DNA of 64,000 bases from JANLQX01 sp031418775 (GTDB lineage: Bacteria > Actinomycetota > Acidimicrobiia > Acidimicrobiales > JANYDT01). A program made the translations under genes and the position numbers. Where the stretch lies: the NCBI GenBank assembly GCA_031418775.1, contig JANOJN010000016.1, forward strand, positions 19,313 through 83,312, written 5' to 3'. Under the pieces are notes generated by a model that did no database searches, was not told the DNA's origin, and worked only from the letters and a program-made list of their open reading frames with translations. Position 1 is the first letter of the stretch; each line of letters begins with the position of its first letter. Positions 50,618 to 58,708 of the stretch are shown here, piece by piece.

Positions 50618-51610
50618 TCAGGCCTGATCGAGCGTTGCAACCGCGGCGGCGGACGCTTTGCTCGCCACGACTCCGGGACTCGCCTCATCGGTGAGCACCA
50701 GCTGACTCCATCGCTCATCGGCCGCGAACGGCATCACCTTCGGCGCACGGCCCATCACGCCAAGGCTGAGAACGAGCCCGTCCTTCACGCCCCAGAGTTG
50801 GTAGGTCCGCCCGATCGGAAGGGTCGGCAGGGTATCGCCGACGATGTACCCCTCGCCGTCGGCGGCCAGAAGCACGTGGCCGAGCGCGCGTCCCGTGGCG
50901 CTCACAAGCTGCACGTTTCGAGCGGAGGGGTCGTTCTCCAACTGGGCGAGTCGGAGTGCGACGGGTGAGGTCTTGCGCAGCGTATCGATCTGTCCGAGCA
51001 GTTGGGACGACCTTGCCCGCTCGATGGCGACATCCGAACGAAGACCTTGATTCTTCGACGTGGCCGATCGGAGGGCATCGTTCCGATTGAGTGCGATTCC
51101 GGACGACGCCACGGCGACAACCACTGCGGCGGCCGATGCGATGGCCCATGGTCTAGCGGCTGTCGTTCCGCCGTGACCCGCGATGCGCATGCCTCCACCG
51201 AGGGACGGCATCGACGGACGAGCACGTCGGCGACCGAACCGGGATCTCGATTTCGGAGACCGGACCGGTGCCAGCGTGGCGACAGCTCCCGACTCGGGGA
51301 CTGCCACGGGCTTGGACGTCGCTGGTGCCGTGTCACCCAGCCGATCGGCGATTCGGGTCCACAAATCGTGCGGTGCCGCGATCACCGAGTTCCCGATCGC
51401 GCTGGCGACGTGGCGGTGACTGTCGAGTTCGGCGCGTGCACGGGGCGAGCGCATGACGTAGTCCTCGACCGCTTCGCGCTCGACCGGGTCATCGATGGCG
51501 TCGAGGGCGTGCACGCCGAGCAACTCGTCGAGTTCGGCGTCGGTCCATCGCCGCGGGTCGAGAGGAGAGTCGTTCGGTCTTCGATTGTCAGAGTCGTGCT
51601 GTTCGGTCAT
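50618..51610 (-). CDS. RskA-type anti-sigma factor
   Basis: This is a 330-residue membrane protein. An N-terminal cytoplasmic anti-sigma domain (DAELDELLGVHALDAIDDPVE, then helices) is followed by one membrane span (WAIASAAAVVVAVASSGIAL, about 155-174) and an extracytoplasmic RskA domain with a zipper-like segment and VGDTLPTLPIGRTYQLWGV. It would hold the ECF sigma factor at the membrane until cleaved. It overlaps the sigma gene by four bases (ATGA). Confidence 0.9.
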   Translation of the reverse strand: MTEQHDSDNRRPNDSPLDPRRWTDAELDELLGVHALDAIDDPVEREAVEDYVMRSPRARAELDSHRHVASAIGNSVIAAPHDLWTRIADRLGDTAPATSKPVAVPESGAVATLAPVRSPKSRSRFGRRRARPSMPSLGGGMRIAGHGGTTAARPWAIASAAAVVVAVASSGIALNRNDALRSATSKNQGLRSDVAIERARSSQLLGQIDTLRKTSPVALRLAQLENDPSARNVQLVSATGRALGHVLLAADGEGYIVGDTLPTLPIGRTYQLWGVKDGLVLSLGVMGRAPKVMPFAADERWSQLVLTDEASPGVVASKASAAAVATLDQA

Positions 51611-52245
51611 GTTCCCCACCCGGGCGTTGTCGTACCGGTTCTTCGTTGCTCGGGCAACTGTGGATCTTCGTGGTGTTCGTTGTGGGCAAGATCGTGCAGA
51701 TGTCGGCGCATCGACTTGAGGCCGTTGCGGATTCTGCTCTTCACCGTACCCTCGGGTTGGTTGAGGATCTCCGCTACTTCGCGGTAACTGTATCCGCCGA
51801 AGTACGCCAGGTCGATGGCCCTTCGCTCACCTTCGGAGAGCGATCCGAGAGCGTGTTGCACCCGGTCCGCCACGGCGAGGTCCCACACCTGGAGCTCGAG
51901 GTCGTAGGGCTCCGAGAGCCGTTCGTTGAGCTCTCTGTTTTCGCGAACGTTTCGAGACGACATGGACCGCACGGCATCGACCGCCTTGGTATGGGTTTTC
52001 ATCATCAGCCAGGAACGGAGTGCGCCGCGGTCGGGGTCGAAGCGTTGGGGTTCGTTCCATAACAGGAGGAAGACCTCCTGGACGACGTCTTGCGCAACGG
52101 CGCGATCGTTGAGCAGTCGGGCTGCCAGTGCCAGAGTGGCCCCGCCGTGGCGGCGGTAGAGCTCGGCAAGGGCCGACTGGTCGGTTCGGGCGACGGCGAC
52201 AACGAGCTGGGCGTCGCTCGCATCGGTGTACTCGGCTGAGGTCAC
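51607..52245 (-). CDS. ECF sigma factor (SigK-like)
   Basis: This is a 212-residue sigma-70-family factor of the ECF class with region 2 (LAELYRRHGGATLALAARLL...VQEVFLLLWNEPQRFD) and region 4 (LGSLSEGERRAIDLAYFGGYSYREVAEILNQPEGTVKSRI). It has a C-terminal extension rich in His, Glu and Pro. GTG 52245 has GGAG seven bases upstream. Pairing with an RskA-type anti-sigma and a divergent fasciclin gene matches the mycobacterial SigK-RskA-MPT70/83 locus. Confidence 0.92.
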   Translation of the reverse strand: MTSAEYTDASDAQLVVAVARTDQSALAELYRRHGGATLALAARLLNDRAVAQDVVQEVFLLLWNEPQRFDPDRGALRSWLMMKTHTKAVDAVRSMSSRNVRENRELNERLSEPYDLELQVWDLAVADRVQHALGSLSEGERRAIDLAYFGGYSYREVAEILNQPEGTVKSRIRNGLKSMRRHLHDLAHNEHHEDPQLPEQRRTGTTTPGWGT

Positions 52246-52463
52246 AGTTATTCTCCGGAGTGGGCGGACGCTTCGGATGGGATGACCCCGAAATCGCGGT
52301 CTCGAACGATCTCAACGTGATTTAGTACGGGTTTCTTCCAGCGAGACGAAAGGTCCCTGTCCGGAAGGTGCCTGGGACGGAATCCTCATCCGATCGAGCG
52401 GGGCGTTCCGGAGAGGTGGTGTTAGGCGGCTTCGGCTGCGACCGTACGAAAGGATCCCCCAAA

Positions 52464-53426
52464 ATGCTCAGGAACAAGAGACTGGCTGTAGCCATTCTGG
52501 TCGGGACGCTCGGCATAACCGCCACCGTCCTACCGGCCACCGCAGCAACGAAGAAGAAGACCCCGACGAAGACGGTGAAGGCCAAGGACATCGTCGACAC
52601 TGCCGTTGGAGCGGGTTCGTTCAAGACGCTGGCGGCGGCGTTGACCGCTGCTGATCTGGTGTCGACGTTGAAGGGTGCCGGCCCGTTCACGGTCTTCGCT
52701 CCGACCGATGCGGCGTTCGCGAAGATTCCGAAGGCGGATCTCGATGCGATCCTGGCGGACAAGAAGAAGCTGACGGAGATCTTGACGTACCACGTGGTTG
52801 CCGGTTCCGTGCCGGCCTCCACCGTTCTCACGCTCGATGGCAAGTCGGCGAAGACGGTCAACGGTGCCGAGGTGAAGATCGGTGTGTCGGGTGGCAAGGT
52901 CACTCTGAACGGCAACGTGAACGTGACTGCGGTCGACGTGAAGGCGTCGAACGGCATCATTCACGTGATCGACTCCGTGCTCCTCCCGCCCGTCGGCGGG
53001 CCCGCACCCGTCGCCGGTGGTCGGACGATCGTCGACGTCGCCACGGCGAACGGTTCGTTCAAGACGCTCCTTGCGGTGATCGACGCTGCCGGCCTCACCG
53101 CCACGCTGAAGAGCGCCGGTCCGTTCACGGTGTTTGCCCCGAACGACCATGCCTTCGCCGTGCTGCCGCAGGAGATCATCGCTTCTCTGCTGAAGCAGGA
53201 GAACAAGAAGGCGCTCACCGACATCCTCACCTACCACGTCACGCCGGGAAAGCTGGGCGCGGCACAGGTGTTGGCCAACGCGGAACTGTCCACGGTGAAC
53301 GGCAAGAAGTCGAAGATCACCTTGGTCAATGGCCGCCCCTTCATCAACGGCGCCGCCATCAAGATCACCGACATCGAAACGAGCAACGGCGTGATCCACG
53401 TGATCGACACCGTGATGCTTCCGTAG
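52464..53426 (+). CDS. Secreted protein with two fasciclin (FAS1) domains
   Basis: This is a 320-residue exported protein. A signal peptide (RNKRLAVAILVGTLGITATV, cleaved near ATA-A) precedes a short Lys/Thr-rich segment. Two FAS1 domains follow (GSFKTLAAALTAADL to IIHVIDSVLLP, and GSFKTLLAVIDAAGL to VIHVIDTVMLP), joined by a Pro/Gly linker. FAS1 proteins mediate adhesion or matrix contacts. It is divergent from the sigma/anti-sigma genes and is the likely regulon member, as with MPT70 and MPT83 in mycobacteria. The ATG follows AAAGGA. Confidence 0.92.
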   Translation: MLRNKRLAVAILVGTLGITATVLPATAATKKKTPTKTVKAKDIVDTAVGAGSFKTLAAALTAADLVSTLKGAGPFTVFAPTDAAFAKIPKADLDAILADKKKLTEILTYHVVAGSVPASTVLTLDGKSAKTVNGAEVKIGVSGGKVTLNGNVNVTAVDVKASNGIIHVIDSVLLPPVGGPAPVAGGRTIVDVATANGSFKTLLAVIDAAGLTATLKSAGPFTVFAPNDHAFAVLPQEIIASLLKQENKKALTDILTYHVTPGKLGAAQVLANAELSTVNGKKSKITLVNGRPFINGAAIKITDIETSNGVIHVIDTVMLP

Positions 53427-53454
53427 CGGCTGGCAAACCCTCGCCCGGCGGCAC

Positions 53455-53487
53455 GGGCCGGCCCTTTCGTCGGGAAGGGGTCGGCCC
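53455..53487 (+). terminator. Stem-loop after the fasciclin gene
   Basis: Arms of 12-13 bases with one bulge (gggccggccctt and aaggggtcggccc) lie 28 bases after the stop. There is no T-tract. Confidence 0.45.
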
Positions 53488-53612
53488 ATTCGCGTCCGGA
53501 GATCGCCGACAGAGACCGACGGCGCGGTGAAACGGGTCAAGAAGGTGATGTGACCTCGACCGTCTCGGTCGGAGGCATCAACAAAGTGCGCGTACTACCG
53601 CACTGGTGAGCC

Positions 53613-53765
53613 ATGGCGCTCGGCGCTGCGTATGTGGCGGTCTTCGCCACGGTCTCGATCGCCGTCTTCCGGCGACGCGAGCTCGGGGCGTACTCCCCTG
53701 CGCTCGCCGCGACACACGGCAACCTCGAGGTCATCGTGCCCGCGAGTGTTGTCCAGCGGCGGTGA
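53613..53765 (+). CDS. Possible small membrane protein (50 aa)
   Basis: The frame encodes a hydrophobic N-terminal helix (LGAAYVAVFATVSIAVF) followed by RRRELG and a short tail ending VVQRR. It resembles the last span of an ABC-2-type permease, so it may be a real small protein or a gene remnant. The start ATG has no clear ribosome-binding site. Overlapping frames on both strands have no recognisable content. Confidence 0.3.
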   Translation: MALGAAYVAVFATVSIAVFRRRELGAYSPALAATHGNLEVIVPASVVQRR

Positions 53766-53821
53766 TCGTGTCAGGTCCCCGGATCTCCACGGGGGTCACA
53801 CCGGACTAACGTCTCCCGACC

Positions 53822-55369
53822 GTGCTGGTCGGAACAATTGGTTCACCCCGTCGTGCCCTCGTCGAGGGCAGCGGTCGGATCACTGTTGGCGCCGGGACAC
53901 CGGACGAGGTGCTGATCGGCTGGTGGATCGGAGGCGAGGACCGCTGGTACATCCCGGAGCGGGAGATCACGATCCGCCAGAGCCTGGTCCAGGGCGCGCC
54001 GGTCGTGATGACGGCGATCCGCATCCCCGGCGGCGATGTCACCCACACCGTCTACGGCGCGGTGCAAGGACCCCGAGAGCTGGCGGTGATCGAGATCGCC
54101 AACAAGGCCCGCGCCCCCATTGTGGGTGTGCTCACCGTTTCGGGGCCCGGTGCTCGGAACGTGAGCGTCGACGGAACAACGGTCCGGGTCGATGGGTTCG
54201 CACTGATCACGCTTCCGCGTCCGCCGCTGCGTACGGCGTCAGCCCAGTCGCTCGCGGATCTCGAAGCCGTGGTCACCGACGGCGCTGCCACCGAGGGGCC
54301 GTCCGGGCTCTCGAGCGGCAACGCACGTGCATTCGCGCTGATGTGTCCGGTAAGTCAGGCCACCACCATTCGCACCAGCGTTCTCATCGGAGCCTCGTCG
54401 TCCATCGCGCTCAGCGGCAGCCCCGTCCTGGGGTCCCTTCCCGATGTGCACACTGCAGCATCCGGCTGGGGCATGCACCTCGGCCGCGGTCCGCGGCTGA
54501 CGAGCCCGGATCCAGAACGCAACGAACTCCTCCGGGCCCTGATCGGAGGGGCGTTGCTCGCGGCCGAGCCGGCGATCGCCGACCGAACCACCTCCGTACG
54601 GGCGCGTGCCGTCCTCGCCCACGCATTCGACACCGTCGGTCTGCACGCCGAGGCGGGTGCGCTGCTCGAAAAGATCGACGACCATCAGGGTCGCCGCGGC
54701 GTGATCGACGATTCCGGCCCTCTCGAATCATCGGCGGAAGTCCTGCTCACCACCGCCACTGTCGTCGATGCACTCGCGCACCACGCATGGGTCACTTCCG
54801 ATGCCCTCTTTGCCGAGACCTTCGCGCCCGCTGCTGCTGGAGCGGTCGAAGCGATCGTGAAAGCGACTCGCAAGGACGATGTGCTCCGCCCCCTGCTCGC
54901 CTGCGCGGGCTCGCTCCGGGCGCTCTTCCTCACGGCCCACGATCCGCGCGCTTCTGCGCAGGCGAAGACGATGTGGGAACGCTTCGGTTCACCTTGGCCG
55001 CTCCCGTCGGTGGCGCTTCCCCCACTGCCGGCATCTTCAGCCGGAGGGTCGTTCGTGCCCGATGACCCGCTCCGGTTGGCGGCGGCGATCCGTGCAGCAG
55101 CAGATGACCTCGCGCGCGTCGGACCTGATGGTGCGGTGGACCTGTTCGGAGCGTTTGTTCCGTCGTGGCGGGGGAGCTCGTTCGAGGTCCGGAACATCCC
55201 TGTTCCGGGGGGCCGTCTGTCGGCGGCCGTGCGTTGGCACGGGCCGCGAGCGGCCGTGTTGTGGGAGGTCGATGGTCCGTCCGACGTGACCATTACGTGC
55301 CGGTCGATCGATCCCGAGTGGTCGGCGAGCGGTCGCCGTGGCGACGCCCTCCTGGCGTCGTCAGCGTGA
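53822..55369 (+). CDS. Large uncharacterised protein
   Basis: This is a 515-residue protein of unknown function. No signal peptide is visible. The N-terminus is beta-rich (residues 1-170). A long alpha-helical middle (about 220-420, from DPERNELLRALIGGALLAAE to FGSPWPLPSV) resembles alpha/alpha-toroid glycosidase scaffolds. The C-terminal part (FEVRNIPVPGGRLSAAVRWHG, AAVLWEVDG) looks like a closing beta-sandwich. No catalytic motif is recognised. GTG 53822 is supported weakly by TAACGT upstream. It converges on the LLM gene with nine bases of overlap. Confidence 0.6.
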   Translation: MLVGTIGSPRRALVEGSGRITVGAGTPDEVLIGWWIGGEDRWYIPEREITIRQSLVQGAPVVMTAIRIPGGDVTHTVYGAVQGPRELAVIEIANKARAPIVGVLTVSGPGARNVSVDGTTVRVDGFALITLPRPPLRTASAQSLADLEAVVTDGAATEGPSGLSSGNARAFALMCPVSQATTIRTSVLIGASSSIALSGSPVLGSLPDVHTAASGWGMHLGRGPRLTSPDPERNELLRALIGGALLAAEPAIADRTTSVRARAVLAHAFDTVGLHAEAGALLEKIDDHQGRRGVIDDSGPLESSAEVLLTTATVVDALAHHAWVTSDALFAETFAPAAAGAVEAIVKATRKDDVLRPLLACAGSLRALFLTAHDPRASAQAKTMWERFGSPWPLPSVALPPLPASSAGGSFVPDDPLRLAAAIRAAADDLARVGPDGAVDLFGAFVPSWRGSSFEVRNIPVPGGRLSAAVRWHGPRAAVLWEVDGPSDVTITCRSIDPEWSASGRRGDALLASSA

Positions 55370-56431
55370 CGTCGCGAGCGAACGGATGTTGGTGAGGATC
55401 GCCCGAAGCGCTTCCGCGTCCTCAGGGTTTCGCACCGGTATCGAGAACTCGATGCGATCCACCCGGCTGGCATAGCGCTCGACCAACGCCTCGGCGATGT
55501 GGTCGTAGGTCGCGACCGTGGCGACGGTGTGGAGCATCTCGTCGGAGACCATGCCCGGCAGAGCGTCCCACTTCTGCCCCCGCGAAAGCTGTGACGCCTC
55601 TCGTGCCACATCTCCCCATCCGAGCAACTCGAAGGTCGGTCGGTAGGACGGAGTCGAGAGGTAGAACGCCACCCGGGCCCGCACCGTCTCGGCCACCGTG
55701 GCCAACGATGCTTCGTCCTTCGCCGTGCCGATGAGTGGTTTCATGCAGACCTCGACCGCGGATGCATCACGACCCACACGAGAGGCGCCGAGCGCCAAGG
55801 CCGGAACGACGACCTCGTCGATGTAGCGGGTGTTGCAGACCGGATGGAGCCGGACCCCGTCGGCCACCTCCCCGGCGACGGCGCACATGTTCGGGCCGAC
55901 GGCGGCAATGTGCACCGGGATGTGCGGATGATCGATCGGTCCGGGATCGAAGAGCGGAACCATGAGGTCGAGCCGATAATGCGGGCCTTCGTGGTGCAGC
56001 GGTGTGCCGGTCTGCCAGCAGTCCCACACCGCCCTCATGGCGTGGACGTAGTCCCGCATCCACGGAGCCGGCGCGTGCCATCCGAGCCCGTAGCGGCGCT
56101 CCACATGGGCCCGGACCTGCGTGCCGAGTCCGAGGACGAAGCGCCCCTGCGAGAGCTTCTGGAGCGACCAGGCCGACATCGCCGTGACGGTCGGACTACG
56201 CGGGAACGCCATGGCGACACTCGTGCCGAGCCCGATCGTGCTCGTCGCGCCGGCGCCGAGGGCGAGCAGTTGGAACGGGTCGTCCTTGGTCTCCTCGACG
56301 AGCACGGCGTCGAGGCCGCACTCTTCCGCGAGTGCCGCGCCGGCGGCGAACTCGTCGATCCGCAGCGGGGTGTCGGGCTCTCGCAATCCGGGGTCGAGTT
56401 TGCCGAGGGGGAGGAGGGTCTCGATGCGCAT
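55361..56431 (-). CDS. LLM-class F420-dependent oxidoreductase
   Basis: This is a 356-residue TIM-barrel of the luciferase-like monooxygenase family. EECGLDAVLVEETKDDP, GLGTSVAMAFPRSPTVTAM, LSQGRFVLGLGTQVRAHVERRYG and GEVADGVRLHPVC are the conserved blocks of actinobacterial F420-binding LLM enzymes. It would oxidise or reduce a substrate with F420, and cofC in this window supports F420 supply. The ATG at 56431 follows GAAAGA. It lies 31 bases after the ASCH-PrmA gene on the same strand, so the two may be co-transcribed. Confidence 0.88.
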   Translation of the reverse strand: MRIETLLPLGKLDPGLREPDTPLRIDEFAAGAALAEECGLDAVLVEETKDDPFQLLALGAGATSTIGLGTSVAMAFPRSPTVTAMSAWSLQKLSQGRFVLGLGTQVRAHVERRYGLGWHAPAPWMRDYVHAMRAVWDCWQTGTPLHHEGPHYRLDLMVPLFDPGPIDHPHIPVHIAAVGPNMCAVAGEVADGVRLHPVCNTRYIDEVVVPALALGASRVGRDASAVEVCMKPLIGTAKDEASLATVAETVRARVAFYLSTPSYRPTFELLGWGDVAREASQLSRGQKWDALPGMVSDEMLHTVATVATYDHIAEALVERYASRVDRIEFSIPVRNPEDAEALRAILTNIRSLATSR

Positions 56432-56462
56432 TTCGGTCTTTCGTCGCGAGTGGAGCAGTCGG

Positions 56463-57773
56463 TCAGCCGAGGACGCGACGCAGGACGATTCCACGCCATG
56501 GGCCGTCGGTGCGATTCTCGACGAGGTCACATCGGTCGAACGCATGAAGGACACGATCCACCTGCTCGTCGATGAGACCGGCCAACAGGATCGTTCCGCG
56601 TTCGGTCGTCACCCGCTGCAGGTCGCCGGCCAACTCGATCAGCACCGGCGCGAGGATGTTCGCGCACACCACATCGAACGATTCGGTGATCGCGTCGAGC
56701 GGAACCCATTCGGCCGAACAGCGGTCATCGACACCATTGCGACGGGCGTTCTCCATCGTGACGGCGATCGCCGTCCGGTCGATGTCGATGCCGTGCGCAG
56801 TCGATGCGCCGAGCAGCAGCGCAGCGATGGCGAGGACGCCGCTGCCGCAGCCCACATCGAGGACGCGAGCGCCGTCCAGCGAGACCGACGGCGACTGGAG
56901 GGCGCCGAGCACGAGAGCGGTCGACGCGTGCGCGCCGGTGCCCCACGCCCGCTTGGGATCGAGGAGCACGCGTTGGAGGCCAGGGGAGTCGTCCTCGGTG
57001 GTGACGAGCGCGCCGTCCCAATCCGGCACGATCAACAGGGAGCCGACCTGCAACGGTGCGAAGTGCTCGCGCCATGCGTCGAGCCAGTCGTCGCCCACGA
57101 TCACTTCGAAGCGCGGCTTCCAGTGCGGCTGGTTGGCCCAGATCCAACGTTCTGCCTCTGCGGCGGCGTCGTCGGAGGCGAACCCGGCTCGCAGAACGAC
57201 GTCGCTACCGGAGCAACTGAGCTCCTCGATCCCGACGGCACCGAGCTCGAAGAGGTCGGAGGCGGCGATCCCGTCGTCGCTCGCCGGGACGGTTAGCTCG
57301 ACGACCGGGTACCGGCCCTCATCCGCGGCGGCCAGCCGCTCCACGAGCGCGAACGTCTCGAAGACCACGAGTGTGTCATCGTCGAGTGCCCACCCAGGAT
57401 TGTTCGTCTGTGTGCGTAGTTCCGCAACAAACGGAGCCCAGTAGTCCTCGTGAGCGCGTCGCCATGACTCCGCCGAGGTGAACGACTCCCCTTCGAGGTC
57501 AGCCAGCGCGAACGTCACCTCGGCGAGGCGGAGTGTCTCGACTGATTCGGTTCGAAGGACAGCGAGCGGACGATCTGTCGAGTCATGCATCGTCCAACGG
57601 CTTCCCGGAACCGGCACTCCGCCCGGGTCGAACCGTGCCGAGTCGTACAAGTCGAATGTGGCCGTTTTCGCCCCGGCAAGGACCAACCCCGACAGCCGTT
57701 CCCGCAGCGGCCCGGGCGTTGCGAAGCCAGGAAGACGGTTCAGATCCACGTCCCAGTTCTTACCAGCCGTCAC
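56463..57773 (-). CDS. prmA: ASCH domain fused to ribosomal protein L11 methyltransferase
   Basis: This is a 436-residue fusion. Residues 1-148 form an ASCH (ASC-1 homology, RNA-binding PUA-like) domain: GAKTATFDLYDSARFDPGG, VPVPGSRWTMHDS and EDYWAPF. Residues from about 157 are PrmA, which methylates ribosomal protein L11: the N-terminal L11-recognition part, then GTGAH at 279-283, the SAM loop VLDVGCGSGV (304-313) and NILAPVL at 372-378. No stop or start signal separates them. The gene starts with GTG 57773. The fusion suggests RNA-guided or ribosome-linked control of L11 methylation, which is an inference. Confidence 0.85.
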   Translation of the reverse strand: MTAGKNWDVDLNRLPGFATPGPLRERLSGLVLAGAKTATFDLYDSARFDPGGVPVPGSRWTMHDSTDRPLAVLRTESVETLRLAEVTFALADLEGESFTSAESWRRAHEDYWAPFVAELRTQTNNPGWALDDDTLVVFETFALVERLAAADEGRYPVVELTVPASDDGIAASDLFELGAVGIEELSCSGSDVVLRAGFASDDAAAEAERWIWANQPHWKPRFEVIVGDDWLDAWREHFAPLQVGSLLIVPDWDGALVTTEDDSPGLQRVLLDPKRAWGTGAHASTALVLGALQSPSVSLDGARVLDVGCGSGVLAIAALLLGASTAHGIDIDRTAIAVTMENARRNGVDDRCSAEWVPLDAITESFDVVCANILAPVLIELAGDLQRVTTERGTILLAGLIDEQVDRVLHAFDRCDLVENRTDGPWRGIVLRRVLG

Positions 57774-57852
57774 TCTTCAAAGCGGCGGCGCCGGATTGCG
57801 GTTGGCCGACCTCGGCCGACCCCTCGGTCGGGCCACGGAGGGCGCTACCGGG

Positions 57853-57858
57853 TAGAAT
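57853..57858 (+). promoter_or_regulatory. -10 box of the small-protein/NTase operon (leaderless)
   Basis: TAGAAT, six bases upstream of GTG 57865; one of the clearest leaderless promoters in the window. Confidence 0.6.
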
Positions 57859-57864
57859 TTGCAC

Positions 57865-58095
57865 GTGAGTCCGACCGATCGACCTGGCGAGCGAACGGGT
57901 ATGGCGGTTGCTCTTGACCTGCTCGAGTTTTCGCTTCTGTTGCGGGCGGAGCGACACCGTCGGGAGCATCCGTTGGCGACGGAGGAAGAAGTGGCCGCTG
58001 TCGTTCATGCCTGGAAGACCGATCGCCCGGGGGCACCACACGGCGACGCCGAAGGTCGTTCAGTGGTGTGGCCGCGACTGAAGAAGCCATGGTGA
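57865..58095 (+). CDS. Small protein, possible antitoxin partner of the NTase (76 aa)
   Basis: This is a 76-residue helical protein. A hydrophobic helix (MAVALDLLEFSLLL) leads into a basic RAERHRREH patch and an EEVAAVVHAW helix. No DNA-binding or known antitoxin fold is recognised. It overlaps the following nucleotidyltransferase gene by seven bases (ATGGTGA). Size, order and coupling are those of an antitoxin-first TA pair, but AbiEi-type antitoxins are much larger. Confidence 0.6.
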   Translation: MSPTDRPGERTGMAVALDLLEFSLLLRAERHRREHPLATEEEVAAVVHAWKTDRPGAPHGDAEGRSVVWPRLKKPW

Positions 58096-58682
58096 CCACG
58101 GTCGAGCAGCAACTTCGGCAGGCGACCGGAGACGTAGCTGAGGTCGGCGCCCGCTTCGCCGTTGTCGGTGGACTTGCGGTGTCGGCGCGAGCCGAACCCC
58201 GAATGACGCGAGACGCCGATCTCGCAATCGCCGTCCGAGACGACGAAGAGGCGGAGCGAATCGTTCTCGCCATGCAGGCGCGGGGCTACTCGGTCCTCGC
58301 GGTTGTTGAGCAGAACGCCACAGGTCGTCTCGCTACGGTACGTCTCGTCTCTGCAGCGTCGGTAGTGACGGATCTGCTGTTCGCCTCGTCGGGCATCGAA
58401 CCCGAGATCGTCGAACGGGCAACTGCTATCTCTGTGGTTCCAGGCCTCATCCTGCCCGTTGCGAGCGTCGGTGATCTGATCGCCATGAAACTCCTTGCCC
58501 GCGATGATCGACATCGCCCGGCTGATGCCGACGACCTTCGGGCGCTGCGTGAGGTAGCAACGGATGAGGACTGGAGCGTCGCCCGCCACTCCGTCGCGTT
58601 GATCGAACTCCGTGGATTCGCTCGCGAACGTGACCTGGTGGCCCTGCTCGACTCGCTGATCCGCGATGGGGCCTACGACTAG
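58089..58682 (+). CDS. Nucleotidyltransferase, AbiEii/MenT-like (possible toxin)
   Basis: This is a 197-residue nucleotidyltransferase-fold protein. FAVVGGLAVSARAEPRMTRDADLAI contains the G27-G28 motif and D42/D44, the metal-binding aspartates of the AbiEii/MenT and minimal-NTase group. A third-strand acidic position is in VVTDLLF. AbiEii/MenT enzymes transfer nucleotides to tRNA or other targets and act as toxins. ATG 58089 follows GAAGAAG. Activity and target are unknown; it could instead be a housekeeping NTase. Confidence 0.75.
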   Translation: MVTTVEQQLRQATGDVAEVGARFAVVGGLAVSARAEPRMTRDADLAIAVRDDEEAERIVLAMQARGYSVLAVVEQNATGRLATVRLVSAASVVTDLLFASSGIEPEIVERATAISVVPGLILPVASVGDLIAMKLLARDDRHRPADADDLRALREVATDEDWSVARHSVALIELRGFARERDLVALLDSLIRDGAYD

Positions 58683-58708
58683 CGGCGAGTCCTACCAAAG
58701 TCGTGGTG

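Larger units (their letters stand above)
53427..53821. other. Gap downstream of the fasciclin gene
   Basis: This 395-base stretch has no well-supported gene. It contains a terminator-like stem (53455-53487) and a 50-codon ORF (53613-53765, listed separately). TAACGT, about nine bases before GTG 53822, may be the -10 of the next gene. Nothing else was seen. Confidence 0.5.
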
